This document shows positions 13,601 through 23,500 of a stretch of DNA of 64,000 nucleotides, piece after piece. A program made the position numbers and the translations under genes. Every line of letters begins with the position of its first letter. Position 1 is the first letter of the stretch. A model generated the notes under the pieces. That model was given only the letters and a program-made list of their open reading frames with translations. It was not told where the DNA came from and made no database searches. Source of the stretch: Tragulus kanchil (lineage: Eukaryota; Chordata; Mammalia; Artiodactyla; Tragulidae); the NCBI GenBank assembly GCA_022376925.1, contig JAIOJX010000025.1, forward strand, positions 7,223,141 to 7,287,140. Direction: 5' to 3'.

Positions 13601-16600
13601 AGGAAAAAGAATCTGGTAACTCACATTAACAGAAAGAACACAAACAGGGGTTGATTCTCATCTCCTCTGTGTGACGTTAAGCAGCTGCTGTGTCTCAGCA
13701 CTTCAGTGTCTTCTGTAATCTGGGAGATTAATGCCTACCTGGTGGGGCTGGTTTGAAGATTAGAGAATAATATATGTTAAGCACATAGCATATGCTGGTC
13801 ACATGATTTAATAACTTTCTGTTATCCAGATTCTAATACTGACCTTTGGCAGATGATTTTGTATTTTTGTGCTTCACTCTCTTTATCTGTAAAGTAGGAG
13901 TAATCTAAATGTCAGTGCCATCTTGTTAGGAGAATGCAAAGGATCAATGTGGATACATTGGACTGTGGCACAAATTAAGTGTTTAGTAAATGTGATTTCC
14001 AGGGATTCTGATCCATCAGGTTCCTGAGACCTGGGAATCTGCTTTATGAAAGTTTCCCCGGGGGACACTGTGCAGCCCTGTCTTAAGCAGGGCTAGGTAT
14101 CACTCACAGAAAGGAAGTGAGTGTATCTGTGGCCTCCTCAGTGGTATCTTTCACATTGTCATAGAACAGGTTTTAGGTCAGTTCCCTTAATTAAAAATCA
14201 TTTTCACATCTTGCCTTAATTTGTGTCCATTTTGTATTATTTTCATATTTAAAAAAAAGTAAGGCTTAAATTGCAAAGGTAGAAAAACTAATGTTCTTAG
14301 ATTTTTAGAGAAAGCTGTTTGATTTGTTGTACTTAAATAATAGTGTTCATTTTTATAAATAGGTTTTGAGATGTAGTAAAATAGCTGGTGTCAAAGTAGC
14401 AGAAATTACAGAGCTAATACAGAAAGCTTTGGAGAATGACCAGAAAGTTAGGTAAGTTTAATGTTTTTAGAATCGAATGGTCTGGTTATAAATGTTTCTG
14501 TTAAGGACTTTTCACATATAAGCATAACTATACTGTTTTTACACTCAAGTCTTTCCTTATGTAATAACCTCAGTTGAATATACTACTTAATGTTTTTGAA
14601 AGTTGATCAACTTATTATATTGCATTCCAATTTAAGAATAGTCTGTATTGAAAAGACACAGTATTTTTCTTTTAAAAGTTGACATTTTCTTAGGAAAAAG
14701 AATCTGGTAACTCACATTAACAGAAAGAACACAAACAGGGGTTGATTCTCATCTCCTCTGTGTGACGTTAAGCAGCTGCTGTGTCTCAGCACTTCAGTGT
14801 CTTCTGTAATCTGGGAGATTAATGCCTACCTGGTGGGGCTGGTTTGAAGATTAGAGAATAATATATGTTAAGCACATAGCATATGCTGGTCACATGATTT
14901 AATAACTTTCTGTTATCCAGCTATAGTCCTAATAAATGGATGCGGTTAAGTTAGTCAAGCAATTTTTCATCCAGTATGTCTCATCCATCAATAGGATAAA
15001 ATAGTTAACTTTTTTTTCACTTCTTTTCTCCCATCTCATTTCTCCTTCCCTCCCCATTCCTCGAAAAAACCCACACAGGAAAGAAGGTGGAAAGTTTGGC
15101 TTTGCAGAGTCTATAGCAAATCAAAGGATCACAGCATTTAAAATGGAAAAGGCCCCTATTGATACCTCCGATGTAGAGGAGAAAGCAGAAGAAATAATTT
15201 CTGAAGCTGAACCTCCTTCAGAAGTGTATCTTTATGGGTGTTTATTTATTTTATCTGGTAAAAAGATTTCTTCACACTCTTGGCATGATTAGGGCTATGT
15301 GAAGTGTATACATACTGAACTTTGTTTTCTGAAAACTGTCTTTGTTAGAAAAGACAGTGATGACTCAAACTGACGGTGTAACATCTACCTTCTCTTTATC
15401 CTCAAAAACCAGAAAATTCTCCATTTTAAGAACCAATTTATAACATTTCATTTTCCTTTGGAAAAATTCTTTAATCTCAGTGGTAGACAGTGTACATCAT
15501 TACATTGTTCTTAAAGTTGATTCATTCACTAAATTTATTACAACTGAAATGTTCCAAGCTAGTGTGTATCTTGATATTTCTTACTTGTGTCCATAAAATC
15601 TTAACCTGAGTTACACATTTTTTCTTCCTCATTGTTCAGCTATCCTTAGTATAGCCTTAGTAAATTTTTCTAAGAATTTGAGGCACACTTCAGTCAGTCT
15701 TAAAGGGAGAAAATTTTCATTCTAATCATTTTCAACACTGCATCAAATAGCAGTATTTTTGTTAGTTTTCTTAACTTGCTAAGTGTTTCTAAACCTGTGC
15801 TGTGGACTCCTGGAACTGCCCAAATTGGAGAGGGAATAGAAAACTCCTGGGGTACTCTTGAAGACTCTGAGAAGGAAGATGAGGATGAAGGTGGCAGTGA
15901 TGAAGCTATCATTGTTGATAGTATAAAAATGGACACAGGAGTAGAAGTCGCTAATACTGGAAGCCAAGGTATGTGACACTTATGGCTATATGTAATATAT
16001 ATCCCAGTGTCTTTGTGGAATGGTGGTATTCTTTGGTATGTGAAGAGAGTGGCGTAAAAAGCTTTTTTCTGTGGATTATATATCCTGGCCAGTTTTTTAA
16101 ATGGAGTTTCTTAAATCTCATTCCTGCATGCTGTACTTTTCTTTAAAACTAAGTTGTGTCTGACTCTTGTGACCCCTATGGTCTAGGCTTCTCAGTCCAT
16201 GGGATTTCCTAGGCAAGAATATTGGAGTGGGTTGCTATTTCCTCCTCCAGGGGATCTTCCAGGCTCAGGGATCAAGCCCCCCATCTCCTGCATTGGCAGG
16301 CGGTTCTTTACCACTGAACCACCTTCCTCATTGTTCTCATGCATAGAAAGGAAGTATCATAATATATATTAGACTAGTGCTGTCCATACAAGCTTCTTCA
16401 GTGTTAAAAATGTTCTGTATCTACATTGTCCAGTATGGGAGCCACCAGCCAGTGTTATTGAGGATCAGAATGTGGCTTGTGTAATTGAATTCTTTTTAAT
16501 TTTGTTGATTATAGCTAAGTAGCCACATGTGACTATTGTAAGAGTTCTTTGAAAACCTAGAACATTCATTACATTGTTCTTAAAGTTGATTCATTCACTA

Positions 16601-19600
16601 AATTTATTACAACTGAAATGTTCCAAGCTAGTGTGTATCTTGATATTTCTTACTTGTGTCCATAAAATCTTAACCTGAGTTACACATTTTTCTTCCTCAT
16701 TGTTCAGCTATCCTTAGTATAGCCTTAGTAAATTTTTCTAAGAATTTGAGGCACACTTCAGTCAGTCTTAAAGGGAGAAAATTTTCATTCTAATCATTTT
16801 CAACACTGCATCAAATAGCAGTATTTTTGTTAGTTTTCTTAACTTGCTAAGTGTTTCTAAACCTGTGCTGTGGACTCCTGGAACTGCCCAAATTGGAGAG
16901 GGAATAGAAAACTCCTGGGGTACTCTTGAAGACTCTGAGAAGGAAGATGAGGATGAAGGTGGCAGTGATGAAGCTATCATTGTTGATAGTATAAAAATGG
17001 ACACAGGAGTAGAAGTCGCTAATACTGGAAGCCAAGGTATGTGACACTTATGGCTATATGTAATATATATCCCAGTGTCTTTGTGGAATGGTGGTATTCT
17101 TTGGTATGTGAAGAGAGTGGCGTAAAAAGCTTTTTTCTGTGGATTATATATCCTGGCCAGTTTTTAAGTGGAGTTTCTTAAATCTCATTCCTGCATGCTG
17201 TATTTTTCTTTAAAACTAAGTTGTGTCTGACTCTTGTGACCCCTATGGTCTAGGCTTCTCAGTCCATGGGATTTCCTAGGCAAGAATATTGGAGTGGGTT
17301 GCTATTTCCTCCTCCAGGGGATCTTCCAGGCTCAGGGATCAAGCCCCCCATCTCCTGCATTGGCAGGCGGTTCTTTACCACTGAACCACCTTCCTCATTG
17401 TTCTCATGCATAGAAAGGAAGTATCATAATATATATTAGACTAGTGCTGTCCATACAAGCTTCTTCAGTGTTAAAAATGTTCTGTATCTACATTGTCCAG
17501 TATGGGAGCCACCAGCCAGTGTTATTGAGGATCAGAATGTGGCTTGTGTAATTGAATTCTTTTTAATTTTGTTGATTATAGCTAAGTAGCCACATGTGAC
17601 TATTGTAAGAGTTCTTTGAAAACCTAGAACATTCAAAACATGCAAGAATAGTGGTAGTGCTAGATGTTCCTGGCATCCTGAAAACTGTAGAGCTATAGAA
17701 ATGGTTCTCACCTGTGGATATTTTAAAGAAAATCAGATTTTATTATGAATCATTCTTCTGTAGACATAAAGTAGATTGGTAGAGAACCAGAGGACAGTTA
17801 CTAAATCTAGCTAGAAAATAGTGGTGATACTGTTTAGGTGTGTAATGCACATACTTGCCTGCCTTTTAAGGCACACACAAAAAATGTCCCCTCTGAGGGA
17901 CTCTTACTCAGCTTGATGTTACTTTTTTTTAACTACATATGCCTTTATATATAAGGCTAATAAGGTTAATAGCTAGACATTCAGTTGCTGATAAGGTATT
18001 TTCAACTGAATGGTAAAGATGGACCTATTTGAACAAAGGAAGAAAGTAACTGAAACTTTTTTATGTTTATAGGAAATGGGTTCTTCATATACTAATTTTT
18101 AGAAGTTAAATTCAGAATAGTACAAGGCATTCAGTTGGTATATTGACTTCAGTTTCCAAATCAGTTCTATAAAAGATGCAGTTATCTGTAAAAAGATTTA
18201 TCTCCCTAACTCTTCTGTGAAAGAAGCTAACGTATGGTTTTTCAGAGCTCCAAGAAATAGTAGCTCTGCAAGCCTTCACTGGAAGAGCTGCTTGGGCCTC
18301 TTCTGTCTGCAACTTCATTTCTGTCTTAACATTTTCTTAAAGATGCTCCTATAGTGCTCTCAGACAGCGAAGAAGAAGCTTTAACAAAATGTAAAAAAGG
18401 TTTTCAAAGTTTACTCGCAATTTTTTTGTCATTTAAGGCTCAGGGTTTCAAGTTGGAGTGGGTTGCTATTTCCTCCTCCAGGATCTTCCAGGCTCAGGGA
18501 TCAAGCCCCCCATCTCCTGCATTGGCAGGCGGTTCTTTACCACTGAACCACCTTCCTCATTGTTCTCATGCATAGAAAGGAAGTATCATAATATATATTA
18601 GACTAGTGCTGTCCATACAAGCTTCTTCAGTGTTAAAAATGTTCTGTATCTACATTGTCCAGTATGGGAGCCACCAGCCAGTGTTATTGAGGATCAGAAT
18701 GTGGCTTGTGTAATTGAATTCTTTTTAATTTTGTTGATTATAGCTAAGTAGCCACATGTGACTATTGTAAGAGTTCTTTGAAAACCTAGAACATTCAAAA
18801 CATGCAAGAATAGTGGTAGTGCTAGATGTTCCTGGCATCCTGAAAACTGTAGAGCTATAGAAATGGTTCTCACCTGTGGATATTTTAAAGAAAATCAGAT
18901 TTTATTATGAATCATTCTTCTGTAGACATAAAGTAGATTGGTAGAGAACCAGAGGACAGTTACTAAATCTAGCTAGAAAATAGTGGTGATACTGTTTAGG
19001 TGTGTAATGCACATACTTGCCTGCCTTTTAAGGCACACACAAAAAATGTCCCCTCTGAGGGACTCTTACTCAGCTTGATGTTACTTTTTTTTTTTTAACT
19101 ACATATGCCTTTATATATAAGGCTAATAAGGTTAATAGCTAGACATTCAGTTGCTGATAAGGTATTTTCAACTGAATGGTAAAGATGGACCTATTTGAAC
19201 AAAGGAAGAAAGTAACTGAAACTTTTTTATGTTTATAGGAAATGGGTTCTTCATATACTAATTTTTAGAAGTTAAATTCAGAATAGTACAAGGCATTCAG
19301 TTGGTATATTGACTTCAGTTTCCAAATCAGTTCTATAAAAGATGCAGTTATCTGTAAAAAGATTTATCTCCCTAACTCTTCTGTGAAAGAAGCTAACGTA
19401 TGGTTTTTCAGAGCTCCAAGAAATAGTAGCTCTGCAAGCCTTCACTGGAAGAGCTGCTTGGGCCTCTTCTGTCTGCAACTTCATTTCTGTCTTAACATTT
19501 TCTTAAAGATGCTCCTATAGTGCTCTCAGACAGCGAAGAAGAAGAAATGATCATTTTAGAACCAGAAAAGAATGTGAAGAAAATAAGGTAACACATTTCT

Positions 19601-19923
19601 GAATTTTTTTCAAATGTAAACATATACTCGAGACTTTTTAGAGGTTTGCTCTGTGGTTTTATTGTCATCTTAACCTCCTACAGACAGCTTTTTCAGTAGC
19701 AATCCAGTTCTTTCTGTGGTTTCTCTATATAAAACTGCATGGATGCCTTTCAAGGTTACGGTATTCTCTGTCCTAGTTGGCAAGTCATTTGTGGGATCAC
19801 AGTACTAATACTGTTAAGACATTAATTTACTTTGTTCACAGAACACAGACCAGTGCAACACAAGTAAAAGCACCAAGTAAAAAGCCAGTGAAGAAGAGAA
19901 AAAAGAAGAGAGTGGCTAATTAA
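4601..19923 (+). CDS. EXOSC9: Exosome complex component RRP45 (EXOSC9, PM/Scl-75), complete, 12 coding exons
   Basis: Encodes a catalytically inert RNase PH-fold subunit of the six-member ring of the RNA exosome (3'-5' RNA decay and processing, nucleus and cytoplasm). Coding exons: 4601-4666, 4990-5084, 5859-5978, 6105-6207, 7123-7260, 8299-8381, 12122-12254, 13272-13360 (or its copy 14363-14451), 15079-15225, 15784-15968 (or copy 16852-17036), 19509-19587, 19842-19923. All introns are GT..AG and the joined exons total 1320 nt, giving 439 residues, the human length. The start gives [15 protein letters not shown], as in human EXOSC9. Exons 1-8 carry the RNase PH domains (for example [28 protein letters not shown]). 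Exon 10 is acidic ([12 protein letters not shown]). Exon 11 has [10 protein letters not shown], which resembles a SUMO-interacting motif. Exon 12 ends in a basic, NLS-like tail ([14 protein letters not shown]). Exons 8, 10 and part of 11 are duplicated; using both copies would shift the frame, so one copy each is assumed. Confidence 0.97.
7762..7900 (+). mobile_element. Partial Bov-tA-type SINE
   Basis: 3' part only: GGCAACCCACGCTGGTATTC, TTGCCTGGAGAATCCCATAG, GGGCTACAGTCCATGGTGTC, GAGTTGGACACGACTGAGTG. In EXOSC9 intron 5. Confidence 0.85.
8409..10646. repeat. Direct duplication 2 (8409-9513 / 9543-10646)
   Basis: Offset about 1132 bp, near-identical with a few homopolymer and 1-bp differences. 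EXOSC9 intron 6, starts just after exon 6. A linker of about 30 bp (9514-9542) joins the copies and itself repeats TTATGATAGTCCTGTT from inside the unit. Confidence 0.95.
9053..9360 (-). mobile_element. hAT-Charlie-type MITE (MER5A-related), also at 10184-10493
   Basis: Ends are imperfect inverted repeats (CAGCACTGTTCAGTAG at the left, TTGGACAGTGTTTTT at the right) with AGTAGCCACATCAAAAGAGT inside, as in mammalian hAT-Charlie non-autonomous elements. The exact family name is uncertain. The second copy is due to duplication 2. Confidence 0.6.
10700..10995. mobile_element. Two Bov-tA-type SINEs head to head
   Basis: 10700-10815 is a SINE fragment in - orientation (AGGGACCTTGCTGACCCAAG, GGATCGAACCCACGCCTCC). 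10805-10995 is one in + orientation (TCACTGGTAAAGAATCTGCC, GGTTCAATCCCTGGGTCAGG, CTACAGTCCACATGGTC). They abut and form a partial inverted repeat in EXOSC9 intron 6. Confidence 0.8.
11035..12074 (+). mobile_element. 5'-truncated LINE-1, 3' end of ORF2 plus 3' UTR
   Basis: Sense L1 sequence: AAAGTGGGCAAAAGACCCAA, TTTCTCCAAAGAAGACATAG, GTTGGAGAGGGTGTGGAGAA, CCACTACTGGGCATATACCC, TGGTACATACATACAATGG. Ends in an AT-rich tail. A likely target-site duplication AAATTGACA flanks it (11026-11034 and 12075-12083). The ORF2 frame is broken. Lies directly upstream of EXOSC9 exon 7. Confidence 0.88.
12692..12902 (+). repeat. MIR SINE, partly repeated at 13833-13992
   Basis: TGGTTAGGAGCACAAAAGC, CTTTATCTGTAAAGTAGGAG and TTAAGTGTTTAGTAAATG match MIR head, core and tail. 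The second, headless copy comes from duplication 3. A further MIR-like stretch is at about 13680-13810 and its copy at about 14770-14900. Confidence 0.7.
12743..14920. repeat. Direct duplication 3 (12743-13829 / 13833-14920), contains EXOSC9 exon 8
   Basis: Offset 1090-1091 bp. Carries the whole of exon 8 and its splice sites in both copies. Junction is almost direct (3 bp between copies). Confidence 0.96.
14363..14451 (+). other. EXOSC9: Second copy of EXOSC9 exon 8
   Basis: Identical to 13272-13360, with the same splice acceptor and donor, 1091 bp downstream. The exon is 89 nt (89 mod 3 = 2), so splicing both copies would shift the frame. It sits inside the 12743-14920 direct duplication. 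Probably an assembly duplicate; which copy is genuine cannot be decided from sequence alone. Confidence 0.9.
16147..16323 (-). mobile_element. Bov-tA-type SINE (also 17214-17390 and 18455-18551)
   Basis: Reverse-oriented: GGCTTCTCAGTCCATGGGAT, GCAAGAATATTGGAGTGGG, CTCCTGCATTGGCAGGCGG, CTTTACCACTGAACCACC. Present three times because duplications 4 and 5 overlap; the third lacks its 3' half. Confidence 0.88.
16374..16555 (+). mobile_element. MER5A-like hAT-Charlie MITE (also about 17440 and 18600)
   Basis: CTAGTGCTGTCCATACAAGC, AATGTTCTGTATCTACATTG, TCCAGTATGGGAGCCACCAG and TAGCCACATGTGACTATTG match MER5A. Copied by duplications 4 and 5. Confidence 0.75.
16852..17036 (+). other. EXOSC9: Second copy of EXOSC9 exon 10
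   Basis: Same 185-nt exon as 15784-15968, 1068 bp downstream, coding the same residues ([13 protein letters not shown]... to VANTGSQ) with intact splice sites. 185 mod 3 = 2, so inclusion of both would break the frame. Part of the 15498-17634 duplication. Confidence 0.9.
17290..19546. repeat. Direct duplication 5 (17290-18381 / 18454-19546), breaks EXOSC9 exon 11
   Basis: Offset 1164-1166 bp. The left copy ends inside exon 11; a linker of about 73 bp (18381-18453) matches neither end. The right copy starts mid-SINE and ends in the intact exon 11. Confidence 0.95.
18343..18380 (+). pseudogene. EXOSC9: Truncated first copy of EXOSC9 exon 11
   Basis: Starts with the normal acceptor and the first 38 nt of exon 11 ([12 protein letters not shown]), then at about 18381 changes to about 73 bp of unrelated sequence that runs into a repeat of the upstream SINE. 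There is no donor site. The complete 79-nt exon is at 19509-19587, so this one is broken and should not be used. Confidence 0.85.
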
Positions 19924-19954
19924 AGTTCACATAGTTGTATTTGTGTATATAACT

Positions 19955-20062
19955 ATTAAAAGGTATTTATTCAGCACTAACAATCTTGAGTATTTTATTC
20001 ACAAAATCCGTCATAAAACTCTAGTTCTTTATACAGTTTTTTACATTGTGCTTTAAAATAAA
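19955..20062 (+). terminator. EXOSC9: Candidate EXOSC9 polyadenylation signals
   Basis: ATTAAA at 19955-19960 lies 32 bp after the stop codon and AATAAA at 20057-20062 follows. Either would give a short 3' UTR. The region is also the predicted 3' end of the convergent CCNA2 transcript. Confidence 0.5.
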
Positions 20063-20319
20063 CATATGGAGAACTCTTCAAAACAGGTTTAAAATAACTG
20101 TCATTTTGGCAGGTCAAATGTACTAAAAAGTCTCAGATTATGCCCAAGTCAGTTGGTCCAGTTCCTTACAGAAGTGAATGTCAGCACCTGTGTATGAAAC
20201 TTTCCCATTCCCAATGCTTTAATAAACCAGATTATTTTTTCTGAGTGAAATCCTGAAGTCAAATTTTGACTTCAAATTAAATTTGACTTACAAACCAAAT
20301 TTTCCAAATCAGTTTTATT
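19966..20319 (-). terminator. CCNA2: Candidate CCNA2 polyadenylation signals
   Basis: AATAAA on the - strand (TTTATT on +) occurs at 20314-20319, 19994-19999 and 19966-19971, downstream of the CCNA2 stop at 20571. The two distal ones fall inside the predicted EXOSC9 3' UTR, so the two transcripts may overlap tail to tail. Confidence 0.45.
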
Positions 20320-20570
20320 AATTATTATCCTGACAGCTGGCATCATTAATACTTTTAAAAGAAACCACTTAAAATTAGCCAAATATCTAAGATAGTTACA
20401 TGTACAAAAGATATACAAATTAAAACCATTCAAAAAGTAATAGATACCATGATTTGCTTGACCATGACTTCTGAATTCAGAAATGATTGCAAAATTAAAA
20501 CCTAACATAAAATCTGTACACCATATATCGAGTGATTTACATCTTAGAAAACAAAGGCAGTCTTTCATTG

Positions 20571-23500
20571 TTACACATTTAGTGTCTCTGGTGGGTTGAG
20601 GAGAGAAACACCATGATACCTGTAAGCAGGAAAAGAAAATCCATTTTTAGTAAACATTCATTGCATGGAATGATACATATACCAGGGACTCAACAAGTTT
20701 CTGCCTACTTGATGATTTAATAGTTATAAAAGTCAGTTTGGTCCCCCAAACATGCATGCATGCCCTGTTCCTCTCCCTCAAATATAGAACAGAAAGCTCA
20801 AAACAGGGCTGCTAAAAGAACACTTGCTTAAGGCGGCTATGCCTGATTTGTGAATCCCATAATGTTAAAACATTAAGGAGCTCTGAACCATAGGATAACC
20901 TGGAAAAGCAATCTACCTATAAAATATCTACTGCCATTAATTCTTACTTGGAATTTTTATACTTTTCTCTTATTGACTGTTGTGCATGCTGTGGTGCTCT
21001 GAGGTAGGTCTGGTGAAGGTCCATGAGACAAGGCTTTAGAGTTTCCAGCGTATATCCGGTCTTGTGTACTAATGATTCAGGCTGCAGGAGGGAGGAGAAA
21101 ACCACTGAGCCTTGTTTTTGTAACAGATGTAAATACAAGTTAGTAGTTGGCAGTAAGCTTGAGTTGTTTTTTTTTAACACACTAGTAAATAGATGCTTGG
21201 ATTTTGTTAAACTTCAACATTTAAGACCTCCAACTAACATCTCCCAGTCTTCTCAAGCTCCTTTTTGTTAACTCCAGTCAGTTTTTACTGTTTCCCCTGC
21301 CAGTGGCAGGTCTGACGGCCTAAATTCTGTAAGCACATCTTTCAAATCCAAGTAGTAACTAAATTTCCTACGTAACAGATGTTATTAGACAGGCGAGACA
21401 GGATGCTTCAAACAGTGGAGATGGTTGAAAAACCCCCAGTTCAGCACATCTAGACAATTATCAGTTGTCTAGGACAATTATCTGGCACAGGCGCTTATAT
21501 CACAAGATAGATGTGTGAAGATGTAACATACCCAGCTCTGTCCCGTGACTGTGTAGAGTGCTAAATGGAAGGCCGCTGCGGCGATGACTGATGGCAAATA
21601 CTTCAGATAGGGGTCAGCATCTATCAGACTCAACTCTCCCAAAAACTGGAATGAAGAAGTAGAGACTTTATGATCAGGAAAGTTCTGGAATTCAAACCTC
21701 AAATCCTCCATTTCTGACCTGTCTTTTAAGACCGGCTCTATAGTAACCATAGTAAAACAAACTTTCATAGCCACATCTTTAAAAATAGCCAACATACATT
21801 GTTAGCTTCATTCTCATTCTGTATTTTTCCTCCTTTATTAGCCTTAAGAATAACTCTTCCGGCCACTCTTCTTCCCATCCTCATGTTCCCAGTGCTTTCT
21901 CAATTATCTTTTGCCATTGATAGTCTTTCTTCCATATACCACAGCATTAATCTGTCCAAGAATACTCGATGAAACTAGAGCTTGTCCCATTGGTGACCTT
22001 AAAGAACTCACCATTGCTAAACTTTCAACTTTGCAGTTTGCAGGCTGCTGATGCAGAAAGTACTGGGTTAGAAACTGATTTATTGTTGGTGCAGCTAAGT
22101 CAAAAGCAAGGACTTTCAAGACTAGGTGCTCCATTCTCAGAACTTGTTTCTTGGTGTAAGTGTCATCTGTAATGTATACAAACTCTGCTACTTCTGGGGG
22201 GTATATTTCTTCAAACTTCCTACAATGAAAGAAGTGTTAAGTAATTAGTCTTCTAAAAGAAAAGCAAGTATGAAATGACCTTGAAATCCCTTAAGCAGAA
22301 TAGATGGAATGAATCCAAAACCAATTGCCTGTTTCCACTGATACTTGACCATAGCTGAAATTGGGCTAATTAAGTCTCAAATGTTTGTCTCAGCAGTCTA
22401 AGAAAATGAGAGACTGACTTCCCAAGATGGGCACTAGTTCATCAGTAACTGAAAATGTAGGAAATTTCCTTAGAAAAATAAATAAATGGTTTATGTTTTA
22501 CTTTTCATGTCTTCAATGGACTAAAGGTAAACTTTTGCTTATGTAACAGTACTTTTCAGTGGAAGGAATCCCATTTTATTTATAACCTAGTCCTAGTGTA
22601 TTAAAATGTTGCCAGGGCTCCCCCTGGTGGTCCAGTGGATAAGGACACCGCCTTGCAGTGCAAGGGGAGCCGGTTCAAGCCCTGGCCTGGGAAGATCCCA
22701 CGTGCGGCAGAGCGGCTGGACTGATGTGTCCAATCACTGAGCCGGAGCTCTGGGCGCCCAGAGCCGGCGCTCTGCAAAAACAAACGCCACCGCAATGGGA
22801 GACCCGCAGGAGCCAAATAACAAAGATGGATGAAAACAACGCCACCGCAATGGGAGACCCGCAGGAGCCAAATAACAAAGATGGATGAAAACAGAGAAAC
22901 GAAAGACCAATGGAAGTGGCCTGCCCGCTCCCCTCCCTCCCCAATCCGATCCCAGCCCAAAATAAATAAATAAATAAATCTTTAAAAAAAAAAAAAAAAA
23001 AAGAAGCTTACAATTAAAAAATAAAATAAAATAAAATAAAATAAAATGTTGCCAGTCTGTAGGTTCAAAGTGCCCAGAAATCATCTAGAAAAATTAATGT
23101 CCTAAATTTTAAAAGTTTCATCTGCACACCACCATTCCTCAAGCAGTTGTGAGTCCTACCTTGTGTTGTATGTTAAAATGTCATTCTTTAAAAAGTACAG
23201 ATTTCTTGGGACTGCCCTGGTGCTTCCAGGGGATGGGTTTGATCCCTGATTGGACAACTGGATCCCACATGCCATAATAAAGACCTGGCTGAGCCAAATA
23301 CATACACATATCACTTTTAACCCAGTGAACCAAGTTGGACTTACGAGGCTAACAGCATAGCAGCAGTGCCCACAAGTTGAAGTTTTCCTCTTAGCACCGA
23401 CATGGATGAAAGGAACCTATCAATGTAGTTCACAGCCAAATGCAGGGTCTCGTTCTGTAGTTTATATTCTTCTCCTACTTCAACTAACCAGTCCACGAGG

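Larger units (their letters stand above)
15498..17634. repeat. Direct duplication 4 (15498-16566 / 16567-17634), contains EXOSC9 exon 10
   Basis: Offset 1068-1069 bp. The join shows only CATT microhomology. Both copies hold exon 10, a Bov-tA SINE and a MER5A-like element. Its right copy overlaps the left copy of duplication 5. Confidence 0.96.
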
